Shown here piece by piece: positions 16,793 to 25,800 of a stretch of DNA of 61,843 nucleotides. The translations under genes were made by a program, and so were the position numbers. Within the stretch, counting starts at the first letter, position 1, and every line of letters starts with the position of its first letter. Below the pieces are notes generated by a model. It was not told where the DNA came from. It did no database searches and was given only the letters and a program-made list of their open reading frames with translations. This DNA comes from Haloglomus irregulare (GTDB lineage: Archaea; Halobacteriota; Halobacteria; Halobacteriales; Haloarculaceae), in contig NZ_QMDX01000014.1 of assembly GCF_007421925.1 (NCBI RefSeq), positions 1-61,843 on the forward strand, written 5' to 3'.

Positions 16793-18019
16793 ATGACACA
16801 CGACACGGTCGCGCTCGCGTTCTCCGGCGGGCTCGACACCACCGTCTGCGTTCCGCTGCTGCAGGAGGAGTACGGCTACGACGAGGTAATCGGCGTCACC
16901 GTCGACGTCGGGCAGCCCGAGGCGGAGTTCGCGGAGGCCCGCGAGACCGCCGAGGCGCTCGACCTCGAACACCACGTCGTCGACGCACAGGACGAGTTCG
17001 CGGCGCTCTGCATGCGCGCGGTCAAGGCCAACGCCACCTACCAGGGCTACCCGCTCGGCACGGCGCTCGCGCGCCCGGTCATCGCGTCGGCCATCCTCCA
17101 GGTGGCCGAGGACGCGGGCTGTACCGGCATCGCCCACGGCTGCACCGGGAAGGGCAACGACCAGCTCCGGTTCGAGGCGGTCTGGCGCGACTCGGATCTG
17201 GAGGTCATCGCGCCGGTCCGGGAGCTGGGGCTGACCCGCGAGTGGGAGCAGGAGTACGCCGCCGAGCGCGACCTTCCGGTCGAGGGGGGTGACGGCGGCG
17301 CCTACTCCATCGACACGAACCTCTGGAGCCGCTCCGTCGAGGGGAGCGAGCTGGAGGAACCGGGGTACGTCCCCGGCGAGGAGATCTACGAGTGGACGAC
17401 GGCGCCGAGCGGCGAGACGCGGGAACTGGAGCTCACCTTCGAGGCGGGCGAGCCCGTCGCGCTCGACGGCGAGGAGCTGGACGCGGTGACGCTCATCGAG
17501 CGGCTCAACGACGTGGCCGGCGCCCACGGCGTCGGCCGGACGGACGTGATGGAGGACCGCATGCTCGGGCTGAAGGTGCGCGAGAACTACGAGCACCCGG
17601 CCGCGACGGTCCTGCTGAACGCCCACGAGGCCCTCGAATCGCTCGTCCTGACGACGGAGGAGCGCCAGTACAAGAACGGGATCGACCAGGAGTGGGCCGA
17701 GAAGGGGTACCAGGGCCTCGTCGACGCCCCGCTCGTCCGCGCGCTGGAGGGGTTCATCGACGAGACCCAGGCCCGCGTCACCGGTACCGTCACGGTCCGC
17801 CTGGAGGGCGGCCAGGCGCGCCCCGTCGGGCGGACGAGCCCGTACGCGGTCTACTCCGCGGAGGCCGCCTCGTTCAACACGGAGGACGTCACCGGCGGCA
17901 TCGAGCAGGCCGACGCCACCGGGGTCGCCAAGTACCACGGCTTCCAGGAGCGGCTCTCGAACCGCGTGACAGAGGCCACCGACGCCTCCCGTCCCGACAT
18001 CGGGGCCGACGACGACTGA
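16793..18019 (+). CDS. argG: Argininosuccinate synthase
   Basis: 408 residues from the ATG at 16793 (MTHDTVALAFSGGLDTT). It joins citrulline and aspartate with ATP to give argininosuccinate. The N-type ATP pyrophosphatase loop SGGLDT is at residues 10-15; the HGCTGKGNDQ motif and the AYSIDTNLWSRS segment are present. Length is normal. argH follows after one base, so both are read from one mRNA. The 30 nt before the start are a CA-rich simple repeat. The longer start at 16724 adds no conserved residues. Confidence 0.97.
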   Translation: MTHDTVALAFSGGLDTTVCVPLLQEEYGYDEVIGVTVDVGQPEAEFAEARETAEALDLEHHVVDAQDEFAALCMRAVKANATYQGYPLGTALARPVIASAILQVAEDAGCTGIAHGCTGKGNDQLRFEAVWRDSDLEVIAPVRELGLTREWEQEYAAERDLPVEGGDGGAYSIDTNLWSRSVEGSELEEPGYVPGEEIYEWTTAPSGETRELELTFEAGEPVALDGEELDAVTLIERLNDVAGAHGVGRTDVMEDRMLGLKVRENYEHPAATVLLNAHEALESLVLTTEERQYKNGIDQEWAEKGYQGLVDAPLVRALEGFIDETQARVTGTVTVRLEGGQARPVGRTSPYAVYSAEAASFNTEDVTGGIEQADATGVAKYHGFQERLSNRVTEATDASRPDIGADDD

Positions 18020-18020
18020 G

Positions 18021-19538
18021 ATGCCCGGACGCGAGCAGGGGACCGACGGGGACGAGCCGGCCGCCGACGGGAGCGGCGACGGTGAGGACGTCGTCCGCCG
18101 CGAGCGGTTCAGCGGCGGCCCCGCCCGCACGTTCCTCTCCTCGCTCGCGCAGGACGAGCGCATCTTCGAGGCCGACCTCGCGGTCGACCGCGCGCACACG
18201 GTGATGCTCGCCGAACAGGGGATCATCACCGACGACGAGGCGAGCGAGGTCCTCGGCGCGCTCGCCGACGTGGAGGCTGCCGGCCACGGTGCGCTCGACG
18301 GCGGCGAGGACGTCCACGCGGCCATCGAGACGGCCGTCATCGAGCGGGTCGGCCCGGTCGGCGGGAAGATGCACACCGCCCGCTCGCGCAACGACGAGGT
18401 GGCGACCTGCATCCGCTACCGGCTCCGCGCGGACCTGCTCGACGCCGTCGAGGCGACGCTCGCGGCCCGCGACGCGCTGCTGGCCGTCGCCGAGGCCGAG
18501 CGCGAGACGCTCGCGCCCGGCTACACACATCTCCAGCCCGCCCAGCCGACGACGGTGGGTCACTGGCTGGCCGCCTACGAGGGCGCGCTGGCCCGGGACA
18601 CCGGGCGACTGCTGGACGCGTTCGACCGCGTCAACCGCTCGCCGCTGGGCGGGGCCGCCTTCGGCGGCACGCCGTTCGACGTCGACCGCGAGCGGACCGC
18701 CGCCCTGCTCGGTTTCGACGGGCTCGTCGAAAACAGCATGGACGCCGCGTCGGCGCGGGACTTCCTGCTGGAGGCGACGGGGGCGCTCGCGACGCTGGCG
18801 ACGCACTGCTCCGGGCTGGCCGAGGACTTCGTCCTCTTCGCCAACCGCTCGCTCGTCGCGCTGGACGACGACTACGCCTCGACCTCCTCCATCATGCCCC
18901 AGAAGAAGAACCCGGACACGCTGGAGCTGGTCCGTGCGGTCGCGGGCGACGCCGCCGGGGACCTGCAGGCGATCCTGACGAGCTTGAAGGGGCTCCCCCG
19001 TGCGTACAACCGCGACCTCCAGCGGGTCCACCCGCACGCGTTCGATGCCGTCGACGCGGTGCTCCCCGCGGTGGAGGTGACGGCGGGGGCCGTGACCACG
19101 GCCGACTGGAACGAGGCCGCGCTCGCCGCGGCCGCCGGCGAGGGGTTCGCGACGGCGACCGGCGTCGCGGACCTGCTGGCGATGGGTGGCGTCCCGTTCC
19201 GGACCGCCCACGAGCTGGTCGCGGCGGCCGCCGAGCGCGCCGGCGACCCGGCGGCCGCCGACGAGCAGTACGCGGCGGTCGAGGCGGCCGCCGGGGAGGC
19301 ACTCGATGCGCCGCTCGCCGACTACGTCGACCCGGACGAGCTACGCCGGGCGCTGGACCCGGCCGCGAGCGTGGCGATGCGTGACTCCCGTGGCGGCCCC
19401 GCCCCCGAGGCGATGGACGCGCACCTCGACCGCGCGGCCGGGGCCCTCGCCGCGGACCGCGAGGCGCTGGACGGCCGCCGCGCGCGACTCGACGACGCGG
19501 CCGACGACCTGGCCGAGGCGGTGATCGACCGTGTCTGA
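18021..19538 (+). CDS. argH: Argininosuccinate lyase
   Basis: 505 residues. Fumarase/aspartase superfamily enzyme that splits argininosuccinate into arginine and fumarate, the last step of the pathway. It shows the HTARSRNDEV motif, the THLQPAQPTT region and the superfamily signature SSIMPQKKNPD. The N-terminal 20 residues are an acidic haloarchaeal extension. The gene starts one base after the argG stop, so translation is coupled. Confidence 0.97.
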   Translation: MPGREQGTDGDEPAADGSGDGEDVVRRERFSGGPARTFLSSLAQDERIFEADLAVDRAHTVMLAEQGIITDDEASEVLGALADVEAAGHGALDGGEDVHAAIETAVIERVGPVGGKMHTARSRNDEVATCIRYRLRADLLDAVEATLAARDALLAVAEAERETLAPGYTHLQPAQPTTVGHWLAAYEGALARDTGRLLDAFDRVNRSPLGGAAFGGTPFDVDRERTAALLGFDGLVENSMDAASARDFLLEATGALATLATHCSGLAEDFVLFANRSLVALDDDYASTSSIMPQKKNPDTLELVRAVAGDAAGDLQAILTSLKGLPRAYNRDLQRVHPHAFDAVDAVLPAVEVTAGAVTTADWNEAALAAAAGEGFATATGVADLLAMGGVPFRTAHELVAAAAERAGDPAAADEQYAAVEAAAGEALDAPLADYVDPDELRRALDPAASVAMRDSRGGPAPEAMDAHLDRAAGALAADREALDGRRARLDDAADDLAEAVIDRV

Positions 19539-19697
19539 ACCGTGCCAGACCGGGTCCCCGGTGTGGTCGCGCTGGAAGCAGCCGCGCTGGGCCCGGCGCC
19601 GCCGGCGCCTACGACGACCGCCATTCGTAACAGAATTCTGATACCGAGCCCGGAACCGGTTTCTCGAACGCGCTGCGGCCCATCAGCGGGTAGTGCG

Positions 19698-19705
19698 ATT
19701 ATATC
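19698..19705 (+). promoter_or_regulatory. TATA box of the lysW-argF operon
   Basis: ATTATATC is the strongest AT-rich box in the gap after argH and lies about 25 nt before an ATG at 19726 that is in frame with lysW. This predicts a leaderless transcript beginning at 19726 or shortly before. A second weaker box (CTTAAG, 19729-19734) could instead serve the lysW ATG at 19762. Confidence 0.5.
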
Positions 19706-19761
19706 AACTGTGTTACAGGTTCGACATGCTTAAGTGGCCGAGGCCGCGACGTAGAGGTACA

Positions 19762-19926
19762 ATGGTAGACTGTCCCGAGTGCGGGGCCGGCGTGGACCTG
19801 CACGACGACCTCGAGGTCGGAGAGATCGTCGACTGTGCGACCTGTGGTGCCGAGCTCGAAGTGATCGGGGAGGGCCCGGTCGACCTGGACACGGCGCCCG
19901 AACTGGAGGAGGACTGGGGGGAGTAA
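19762..19926 (+). CDS. lysW: LysW-type amino-group carrier protein
   Basis: 54 residues. A small acidic zinc protein with CPEC and CATC pairs and the C-terminal EDWGE, whose last Glu gamma-carboxyl is joined to the amino group of the pathway intermediate. In haloarchaea it carries glutamate for arginine synthesis (and possibly aminoadipate for lysine). ArgX, ArgC, ArgB, ArgD and LysK downstream act on the carrier-bound intermediates. The ATG at 19762 gives the usual MVDCPECG start. An in-frame ATG at 19726 adds MLKWPRPRRRGT, not seen in the family, which may be a regulatory extension. Confidence 0.95.
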   Translation: MVDCPECGAGVDLHDDLEVGEIVDCATCGAELEVIGEGPVDLDTAPELEEDWGE

Positions 19927-20031
19927 GATGGCCGTGCCCGGCGCGGTCTCCGGGGTCGACACGCTCCCCCGGCGTGGGCGCGCCGGGCGGCCGACTCCGC
20001 GGCCCGCGAGCCCGAACGGAGGTGTCCGGCC

Positions 20032-20898
20032 GTGAACGTGGGGATGCTCTACTCGCGCATCCGGCGCGACGAGAAGCTCCTGCTCTCGGAGCTGCGCGAC
20101 CGCGGCCACGAGACCGAGAAGATCGACGTCCGCAAGGAGCATTTCGACGTGCACGAGGCCCCCGACGCGTTCGAGGGGGTCGACCTCGTGCTGGACCGGT
20201 GTCTCGCGACCAGTCGGTCGCGCTACGCCACCGAGTTCGTCGCCCACTACGACGTCCCCGTGGTGAACCACCCCCGGACGGCGGCCATCTGCGCGGACAA
20301 GGCCCGGAACAGTCTCGTCCTCGCCGAGGCCGGCGTACCGACCCCGCGGACGACGGTCGCGTTCACGAAGGAGTCCGCGCTGGAGGCCATCGAGAACTTC
20401 GGCTACCCCTGCGTGCTCAAGCCCGTCGTCGGGAGCTGGGGCCGGCTGATGGCCAAGATCGACTCCCGGAACGCCGCCGAGGCCATCCTCGAGCACAAGG
20501 AGACGCTGGGCCACTACGAGCACAAGGTGTTCTACATCCAGGAGTTCGTCGAGAAGCCGGGCCGTGACATGCGCGTGCTCGCCACCGACGGCGAGCCGGT
20601 CGCGGCGATGGCCCGCTCCTCGGAGCACTGGCTCACGAACGCGGCCAAGGGCGCGACCACCGAGTCCATCGCGGTGACCGACGAGATGCGCGACCTCGTC
20701 GAGCGCGCCTCCGAGGCCGTCGGCGGCGGCCTCCTCGGGGTGGACCTGATGGAGACCGGTGATGAGTTCACGGTCCACGAGGTGAACCACACGGTCGAGT
20801 TCAAAGCGCTCGACGAGGTGACGGCGGTGGACGTGCCCGCGACGGTCGTCGACTGGCTGGAGGCGAAGGCGGCCGAGACGCCGGAGGCCCCGACGTGA
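20032..20898 (+). CDS. argX: Glutamate--LysW ligase
   Basis: 288 residues, GTG start at 20032. ATP-grasp enzyme (RimK/LysX family) that ligates the alpha-amino group of glutamate to the C-terminal Glu of LysW. ATP-grasp features: KPVVGSWGRLMAKI, the FYIQEFVEKPGRDMRV strand and the metal-binding EVNHTVEFK near the C-terminus. ArgX/LysX selectivity depends on a few active-site residues that I do not assign; the arginine context favours glutamate. It follows lysW after 105 bp and overlaps argC by 4 bp (GTGA). Confidence 0.94.
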   Translation: MNVGMLYSRIRRDEKLLLSELRDRGHETEKIDVRKEHFDVHEAPDAFEGVDLVLDRCLATSRSRYATEFVAHYDVPVVNHPRTAAICADKARNSLVLAEAGVPTPRTTVAFTKESALEAIENFGYPCVLKPVVGSWGRLMAKIDSRNAAEAILEHKETLGHYEHKVFYIQEFVEKPGRDMRVLATDGEPVAAMARSSEHWLTNAAKGATTESIAVTDEMRDLVERASEAVGGGLLGVDLMETGDEFTVHEVNHTVEFKALDEVTAVDVPATVVDWLEAKAAETPEAPT

Positions 20899-21932
20899 CG
20901 ACCACCGCCAGCGTGGTCGGCGGGACGGGATTCACCGGCGGGGAGCTGCTCCGCCTGCTCGACGGCCACCCGGAGTTCGCGGTCGTGCAGGCCACCTCCC
21001 GCTCGGAGGCCAACAAGACCGTCGGCGGCGTCCACCCGAACCTGCGCCACATGAATCTGCGGTTCTCGGACCCCGAAGACCTCGACTCCGTGGACGTCCT
21101 GTTCGCCTGCACCCCACACGGCGTCTCCATGGAGCGGATCGACCGCTTCCGCGACGCCGCGGGCACCGTCGTCGACCTCTCGGCGGACTTCCGGCTCCCA
21201 GCCGCGGAGTACTACGACGACCACTACGACGGCCACGACCGACCCGAACTGCTGGCCGAGGCCGAGTACGCCCTGCCGGAACTCAACCGCGAGAACCTGC
21301 CCGGCGCCGACCTCGTCGCGGCGGGCGGCTGCAACGCCACCGCCACCATCGTCGGCCTGCTCCCGCTGTTCGGGCACGATATCCTGTCGGGCGGCGAGCG
21401 CATCGTCGTCGACGTGAAGGTCGGCTCCAGCGAGGGCGGTGCCGGCGGCGGCGCGGCCGCCTCACACGCCGAGCGCTCCGGCGTCGTCCGCCCGTACGCG
21501 CCCACGGGCCACCGCCACGAGGCCGAGATCGAGGCGTACCTCGGGACGAGCGTCTCCTTCACCGTCCACGCCGTCGACATGATCCGCGGCGCGAGCGCCA
21601 CCTGCCACGTCTTCCCCGACGACCCCGTCTCGAAGGGTGATATGTGGGGGGCCTACCGCGGCCAGTACGAGGACGAGCCGTTCGTCCGCATGGCCTCCGG
21701 TGGGGGCGGTGTGTACCGGTATCCGGAGCCGAAGGCCGTCGCCGGGTCGAACGTCGCCGAGGTCGGCTTCGAGGTCGACCCACCGAACGAGCGGCTGGTC
21801 GTCTTCTCGGCCATCGACAACATGATGAAGGGCTCCGCGGGGCAGGCCGTGCACGCGGCCAACGTCGCGCTGGGGTTCGAGGAGACGACCGGGCTGGCAG
21901 CGACCGGGTTCCATCCCATCGGCTCGCCGTGA
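20895..21932 (+). CDS. argC: N-acetyl-gamma-glutamyl-phosphate/LysW-gamma-glutamyl-phosphate reductase
   Basis: 345 residues with a GTG start that overlaps the argX stop. NADPH-dependent reductase of the carrier-bound glutamyl phosphate to the semialdehyde. Rossmann motif VGGTGFTGGELLRLLDGHP at the N-terminus, catalytic Cys in GGCNATATI, and a conserved His region near HRHEAEIE. It is functionally downstream of ArgB (kinase), whose gene follows after a 337-bp gap that holds a structured repeat. Confidence 0.94.
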   Translation: MTTTASVVGGTGFTGGELLRLLDGHPEFAVVQATSRSEANKTVGGVHPNLRHMNLRFSDPEDLDSVDVLFACTPHGVSMERIDRFRDAAGTVVDLSADFRLPAAEYYDDHYDGHDRPELLAEAEYALPELNRENLPGADLVAAGGCNATATIVGLLPLFGHDILSGGERIVVDVKVGSSEGGAGGGAAASHAERSGVVRPYAPTGHRHEAEIEAYLGTSVSFTVHAVDMIRGASATCHVFPDDPVSKGDMWGAYRGQYEDEPFVRMASGGGGVYRYPEPKAVAGSNVAEVGFEVDPPNERLVVFSAIDNMMKGSAGQAVHAANVALGFEETTGLAATGFHPIGSP

Positions 21933-22015
21933 CGTGATCTGATTACACGTTGAACTACTCGATAATGACGCAGATTACCGACGCAGGAACGAACCTTTCG
22001 ATGTATCAACTGACC
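21933..22015. other. Short gap between argC and repeat copy A
   Basis: About 80 bp of lower GC than its surroundings (GATTACACGTTG, ACTCGATAATGACG). No gene. It could carry a 3' end for the first half of the operon or an internal promoter. Confidence 0.3.
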
Positions 22016-22258
22016 AGCAGCTGTAGGAAGCCCCGGCGCGCTGCGGTCGCGCGACTCGCTGCGGTCCTCAGGGTCCGGGCGTGCGGCGGGTTCGCTTCGC
22101 TCACCCGCCGTTCCGGGCGTTCCCTGCGATCCTTGCGTCGTCGTGCTTCCCGCAGTGCCCCGCCCCTTCCGTTCCCACCCGTAGTTGACCAGCGGCGCGG
22201 CGCCCGAGCGGCTGATTCACGGCGCGGCGCCCCCGCCAGCACGGTGTGTGTTCCCGGA
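22016..22258 (-). repeat. Structured intergenic repeat, copy A (minus orientation)
   Basis: One of two related copies flanking argB; this one is inverted relative to copy B. Its core has complementary ends, 22026-22046 and 22150-22170: 5 bp, a symmetrical 3x3 internal loop (GGG opposite GGG when read on the minus strand), then a second helix of about 13 bp with one mismatch ending CTGCGG/CCGCAG. Outside the core it shares the ACACACCGTGCTGG segment and a GGGTGGGA segment with copy B. No protein is encoded. Function unknown. Confidence 0.65.
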
Positions 22259-22261
22259 GGT
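22257..22261 (+). promoter_or_regulatory. Shine-Dalgarno site of argB
   Basis: GGAGG lies 8 nt before the GTG at 22270. It decides the start and shows that argB is translated from an internal position of a long mRNA rather than leaderless. Confidence 0.55.
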
Positions 22262-22269
22262 GGGGCGGC

Positions 22270-23223
22270 GTGAGCGTCGACGAGTACGATCGCGTCGTCG
22301 TGAAGATCGGCGGCGCGAAGGCCGTCGAGCCCGAGGGGGCGCTTGCGGACATCGCGTCGCTGGTCGACGGGTCGGCTCGGAGCGCCGACGAACGGTCGAG
22401 CGGGGAGCGCAGCGACCCGCGAGAGGAGGGCGTCGAGCTGGTCGTGGTCCACGGCGGCTCCACGGCCGTCGACGAGGCGCTCGAACGGATGGGGATGGAG
22501 CCCGAGTACGTCGAGACCCCGTCGGGCGTGGTCGGCCGGTTCACCGACGCCGAGACGATGGACGTGTTCAAGATGGCCATGGCCGGGCAGGTGAACACGG
22601 ACCTCGTGACGGGGCTGCGGAACGCCGGCGCGGACGCCGTTGGCCTCTCGGGCGTCGATGGCGGCCTGCTGACGGGCGCCCGCAAGTCCGCCGTCCGGGT
22701 CGTCGAGGACGGAAAGCGGAAGATCCGGCGCGGCGACCACTCCGGGCGCATCGGGTCGGTGAACGCCGCCCTGCTGGAGACGCTGCTGGCCGACGGCTAC
22801 ACGCCGGTCGCGTCACCGCCGATGCTGGCCGACGGCGGCGTCGACGGGCAGAGCCCGTCTGCGGACGGGACGGAGTCCCGCTACGTCGCGGTCAACACGG
22901 ACGCCGACCGCGCCAGCGCCGCGGTGGCGGGCGCGCTCGGCGCGACGCTCGTCTCGCTCACCGACGTCGAGGGCGTCTACGCGGACCCCGAGGACCCGAA
23001 CACGCGCATCGAGCGCGTCACGACCCCCGGGGAATACGAGGCCCTCACCGACGCCGCGGAGGGGTTCATGAGCCGGAAGGTGATGGCCGCGACGGAGGCG
23101 CTCGAAGGGGGCGCCCCGGAGGTCGTCGTCGCCTCCGCGAACGCCGACGAGCCGGTACGGACCGCGCTGGAGGGTGAGGGCACGCACGTCCTCGCGAGCG
23201 CGCTTCCGGAGGCGGAATCATGA
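22270..23223 (+). CDS. argB: Acetylglutamate/LysW-glutamate kinase
   Basis: About 317 residues. Amino-acid kinase that phosphorylates the gamma-carboxyl of carrier-bound glutamate. Motifs: VVVKIGGAKAV at the N-terminus, VVVHGGSTAVDEAL, SGVDGGLL, and NTDADRASAAVAGALGA for ATP binding. The GTG at 22270 is chosen because GGAGG lies 8-13 nt upstream (22257-22261) and the protein then starts MSVDEYDRVVVKI. A GTG at 22246 is in frame but would place the SD inside the gene. A variable insert (about residues 32-58) is rich in Glu, Arg and Ser. Repeat copies lie on both sides. Confidence 0.93.
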   Translation: MSVDEYDRVVVKIGGAKAVEPEGALADIASLVDGSARSADERSSGERSDPREEGVELVVVHGGSTAVDEALERMGMEPEYVETPSGVVGRFTDAETMDVFKMAMAGQVNTDLVTGLRNAGADAVGLSGVDGGLLTGARKSAVRVVEDGKRKIRRGDHSGRIGSVNAALLETLLADGYTPVASPPMLADGGVDGQSPSADGTESRYVAVNTDADRASAAVAGALGATLVSLTDVEGVYADPEDPNTRIERVTTPGEYEALTDAAEGFMSRKVMAATEALEGGAPEVVVASANADEPVRTALEGEGTHVLASALPEAES

Positions 23224-23239
23224 TGATGTGCTCGCTGCC

Positions 23240-23480
23240 CCTCGCTGTGAGCACACACCGTGCTGGCACGGGCGCCGCCCCGCTGGGCAGGCTACCGGGT
23301 GGGACCGAAAGGGGCTGGCGGCTGCGGGAAGCACGGCGACGTAGGCAGCGGGGGAGCAGAGTTCCCCCGAGCGAACGGCAAAGCCGTGAGCACCGCAGGG
23401 AGAGAGCGAAGCGAGCGACCGAGGCGTGCAGCGAGCCGTGCGACCGCAGCCGCCAGGGGCTTTCTGCCAGTTCCCCCCGT
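23240..23480 (+). repeat. Structured intergenic repeat, copy B (plus orientation)
   Basis: Second copy, on the other side of argB and in opposite orientation to copy A. The core ends are 23307-23327 and 23444-23464: 5 bp (GAAAG/CTTTC), a 3x3 GGG/GGG internal loop, then a perfect 13-bp stem CTGGCGGCTGCGG (23315-23327) with CCGCAGCCGCCAG (23444-23456). The variable middle contains smaller dyads (e.g. GGGGGAGCAGAGTTCCCCC). Base changes between the two copies keep the stem paired. No protein is encoded. Confidence 0.65.
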
Positions 23481-23587
23481 TGCAATGGTCGTTTCGTAGT
23501 CACTCCCGGAACGAAGGCCCGGAACTTCGTCTCGCAGCACTCGTACGGACCGACAGGTTCGATAGTGCAGGACTACCAGGAAAGCCA

Positions 23588-24715
23588 ATGACAGGGTTCG
23601 TCTTCTCAGAGAAGCCCATCCGCATCGAGCGCGGCGAGGGGGTCCACCTCTACGATTCCGCCGGGACGGAGTATCTCGACTTCGGCGCCAGCTACGCCTG
23701 CACTCCCGTCGGGCACTGCCACCCGGAGGTCGTCGACGCGGCCACCTCGCAGCTGGAGCGGCTCATGTACGTCCAGGCGTCGTATCCGAACGACGCCCGC
23801 GACGCGCTGTACGAGACGCTCGCGGACTGTGGCCCCGGCGACGCCGACTACGTCTGGCTCTGCAACTCCGGGACGGAGGCCAACGAGGCCGCGCTGAAGT
23901 TCGCCCGCTCGGCGACGGGTCGACAGAAGATCGTCGCCACGACGCGCGGGTTCCACGGCCGGACGATGGGGGCCCTCGCCGCGACGTGGAAGGACAAGTA
24001 CAAGAAGCCGTTCGAGCCGCTGGCGGGCGGCGTCGAGTTCGTCGAGTACGGCGACCCCGACGCGATGCGCGAGGCCGTCGACGAGGAGACGGCCGCGGTC
24101 ATCATCGAGCCGCTGCAGGGCGAGGGCGGCATCAACCCCGTCGACACGGGCTACCTGCAGGCCGTCCGGGTCGCGACGGCTACCAGCGGGGCCGCGATGG
24201 TCATGGACGAGATTCAGACCGGTCTCGGCCGGACGGGTCACATGTGGGCCAGCGACCGGCACGACGTCGTTCCCGACATCCTGACGACGGCGAAGGGGCT
24301 GGGCAGCGGCCTCCCCATCGGCGCCACGCTCTGCCGGGAGTGGATCGCCGAGGAGTCGGGCGACCACGGGTCGACGTTCTCCGGCGGGCCCGTCGTCTCG
24401 GCGGCCGCCGGCACCACGCTGGAGGTGCTCCAGCGCGAGGGGATCCCGGCCCACGCCGCCGAGATGGGGGACTACCTGATGGGTAAGGTGGAGTCCCGCC
24501 TCGGCGACGAGGTGCGCGACATCCGCGGGCACGGGTTGATGATCGGTATCGAGGTGAAGCGGGGGGCCAACCGGGTGCTTCGCGACCTCGCCATCGAGCA
24601 CGACATCCTGGCGCTGCCGGCCGGGCGGACCGTGCTGCGGCTGCTGCCGCCGCTGGTCATCGAGCGCGAGCACGCCGACCGCGTCGTCGACGCGCTGGAG
24701 GCGATCATGAGATGA
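23588..24715 (+). CDS. argD: LysW-gamma-glutamyl-semialdehyde / acetylornithine aminotransferase
   Basis: 375 residues from the ATG at 23588. Class III PLP aminotransferase that makes carrier-bound ornithine. Features: NSGTEANEAALKFAR (phosphate binding), TRGFHGRTMGALAAT, DEIQTGLGRTG with the PLP-binding Asp, and the Schiff-base Lys in TTAKGLGSGLPIG. The open frame runs upstream to 23426 into repeat copy B, but the family starts at this ATG. It overlaps lysK by 4 bp (ATGA). Confidence 0.95.
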   Translation: MTGFVFSEKPIRIERGEGVHLYDSAGTEYLDFGASYACTPVGHCHPEVVDAATSQLERLMYVQASYPNDARDALYETLADCGPGDADYVWLCNSGTEANEAALKFARSATGRQKIVATTRGFHGRTMGALAATWKDKYKKPFEPLAGGVEFVEYGDPDAMREAVDEETAAVIIEPLQGEGGINPVDTGYLQAVRVATATSGAAMVMDEIQTGLGRTGHMWASDRHDVVPDILTTAKGLGSGLPIGATLCREWIAEESGDHGSTFSGGPVVSAAAGTTLEVLQREGIPAHAAEMGDYLMGKVESRLGDEVRDIRGHGLMIGIEVKRGANRVLRDLAIEHDILALPAGRTVLRLLPPLVIEREHADRVVDALEAIMR

Positions 24716-25800
24716 GCGATGCCGCCGAGCCGGCCGTCGATCCGACGCCGTCGGTCGGGCGGGACGAGACGGCGCGTGACCTGCTCGAACGGGTCGTCGC
24801 CACGCCCTCGCCGAGCGGCGAGGAGGAAGCGGCGGCGGCCGAGCTGGTCGACTTCTTCGAGGCCCACGGCCGCGAGGCCTGGCTCGACGGAATCGGTAAC
24901 GTCCGCGCGCCCGCGGACGACTCGTTACTGCTCACCTCCCACATCGACACCGTCCCGGGCGACATCCCGGTTCGTGTCGAGTCCGGCGACGACGGCGACG
25001 TGCTATGGGGCCGCGGGAGCGTCGACGCGAAGGGGCCGTTGTGTGCGATGGCCGTCGCCGCCGTCCGGGCCGGTGTCTCCTTCGTCGGCGTCGTCGGCGA
25101 GGAGGTCGACTCCCGGGGGGCCCACCACCTCGTCGAGCACCGCGACGCGCCGGGAGCGGTCATCAACGGCGAGCCGTCGGGCTGGGACGGTATCACGCTC
25201 GGCTACCGCGGGCTGACCGCAGGCCGGTACGTCCACACCTCCGAGTCCGGCCACTCCTCCCGCGAGGCGGCCAACGCTATCCAGTCGGCCATCCGCTGGT
25301 GGTCGCGGGTGGAGGACCGCTACGAGACCGACGAGTACGAGCCGGTGTTCGAGCAGGTGACGACCAAGCCCGTCGCGGTCGACGGGGGTCTCACCGACGA
25401 CGGGCTCTCCGTCGAGACGACGATGGCCGTCCAGCTCCGGGTGCCGCCATCGCTGACCGTCGACGACGTCCAGGAGCGGGTCGTCGCGGAGCTGGACGGC
25501 GGCGCGGTCAACTGGTACGACAGGGTGCCCCCGGTGATGGTCTCGCCCCGGACCGAGGTGGCGCGGGCGTTCCGCGTCGCCATCCGCGACGTGGGCGGGG
25601 ACCCGCGGCTGCTGCGCAAGACCGGCACCAGCGACATGAACGTCCTCGCCGACGCCTGGGACTGCCCCATCGCGACCTACGGCCCCGGCGACTCGGACCT
25701 GGACCACGCGCCGAACGAACACCTCCCGCTGCGCGATCTCGACCGCGCCGTCGCGGTCCTCGAACGCGTCGCGGACGACCTCACCGAGACCGATGACTGA
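24712..25800 (+). CDS. lysK: [LysW]-ornithine/lysine hydrolase, M20 family
   Basis: 362 residues. Zinc metallopeptidase of the M20 family that releases ornithine (or lysine) from LysW, the counterpart of ArgE. Metal motifs: SHIDTVPGD, WGRGSVDAKGP, GVVGEEVDSRGA, and the C-terminal APNEH. The family also acts in lysine synthesis in other archaea; here the arginine genes on both sides argue for ornithine. Its ATG overlaps the argD stop and its end overlaps argF by 8 bp. Confidence 0.93.
   Translation: MSDAAEPAVDPTPSVGRDETARDLLERVVATPSPSGEEEAAAAELVDFFEAHGREAWLDGIGNVRAPADDSLLLTSHIDTVPGDIPVRVESGDDGDVLWGRGSVDAKGPLCAMAVAAVRAGVSFVGVVGEEVDSRGAHHLVEHRDAPGAVINGEPSGWDGITLGYRGLTAGRYVHTSESGHSSREAANAIQSAIRWWSRVEDRYETDEYEPVFEQVTTKPVAVDGGLTDDGLSVETTMAVQLRVPPSLTVDDVQERVVAELDGGAVNWYDRVPPVMVSPRTEVARAFRVAIRDVGGDPRLLRKTGTSDMNVLADAWDCPIATYGPGDSDLDHAPNEHLPLRDLDRAVAVLERVADDLTETDD

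Noticed and set aside
19928-20035. 35-codon ORF between lysW and argX
   Set aside because: Pro/Arg-rich composition without a recognisable fold, and it overlaps the argX start out of frame; probably chance.
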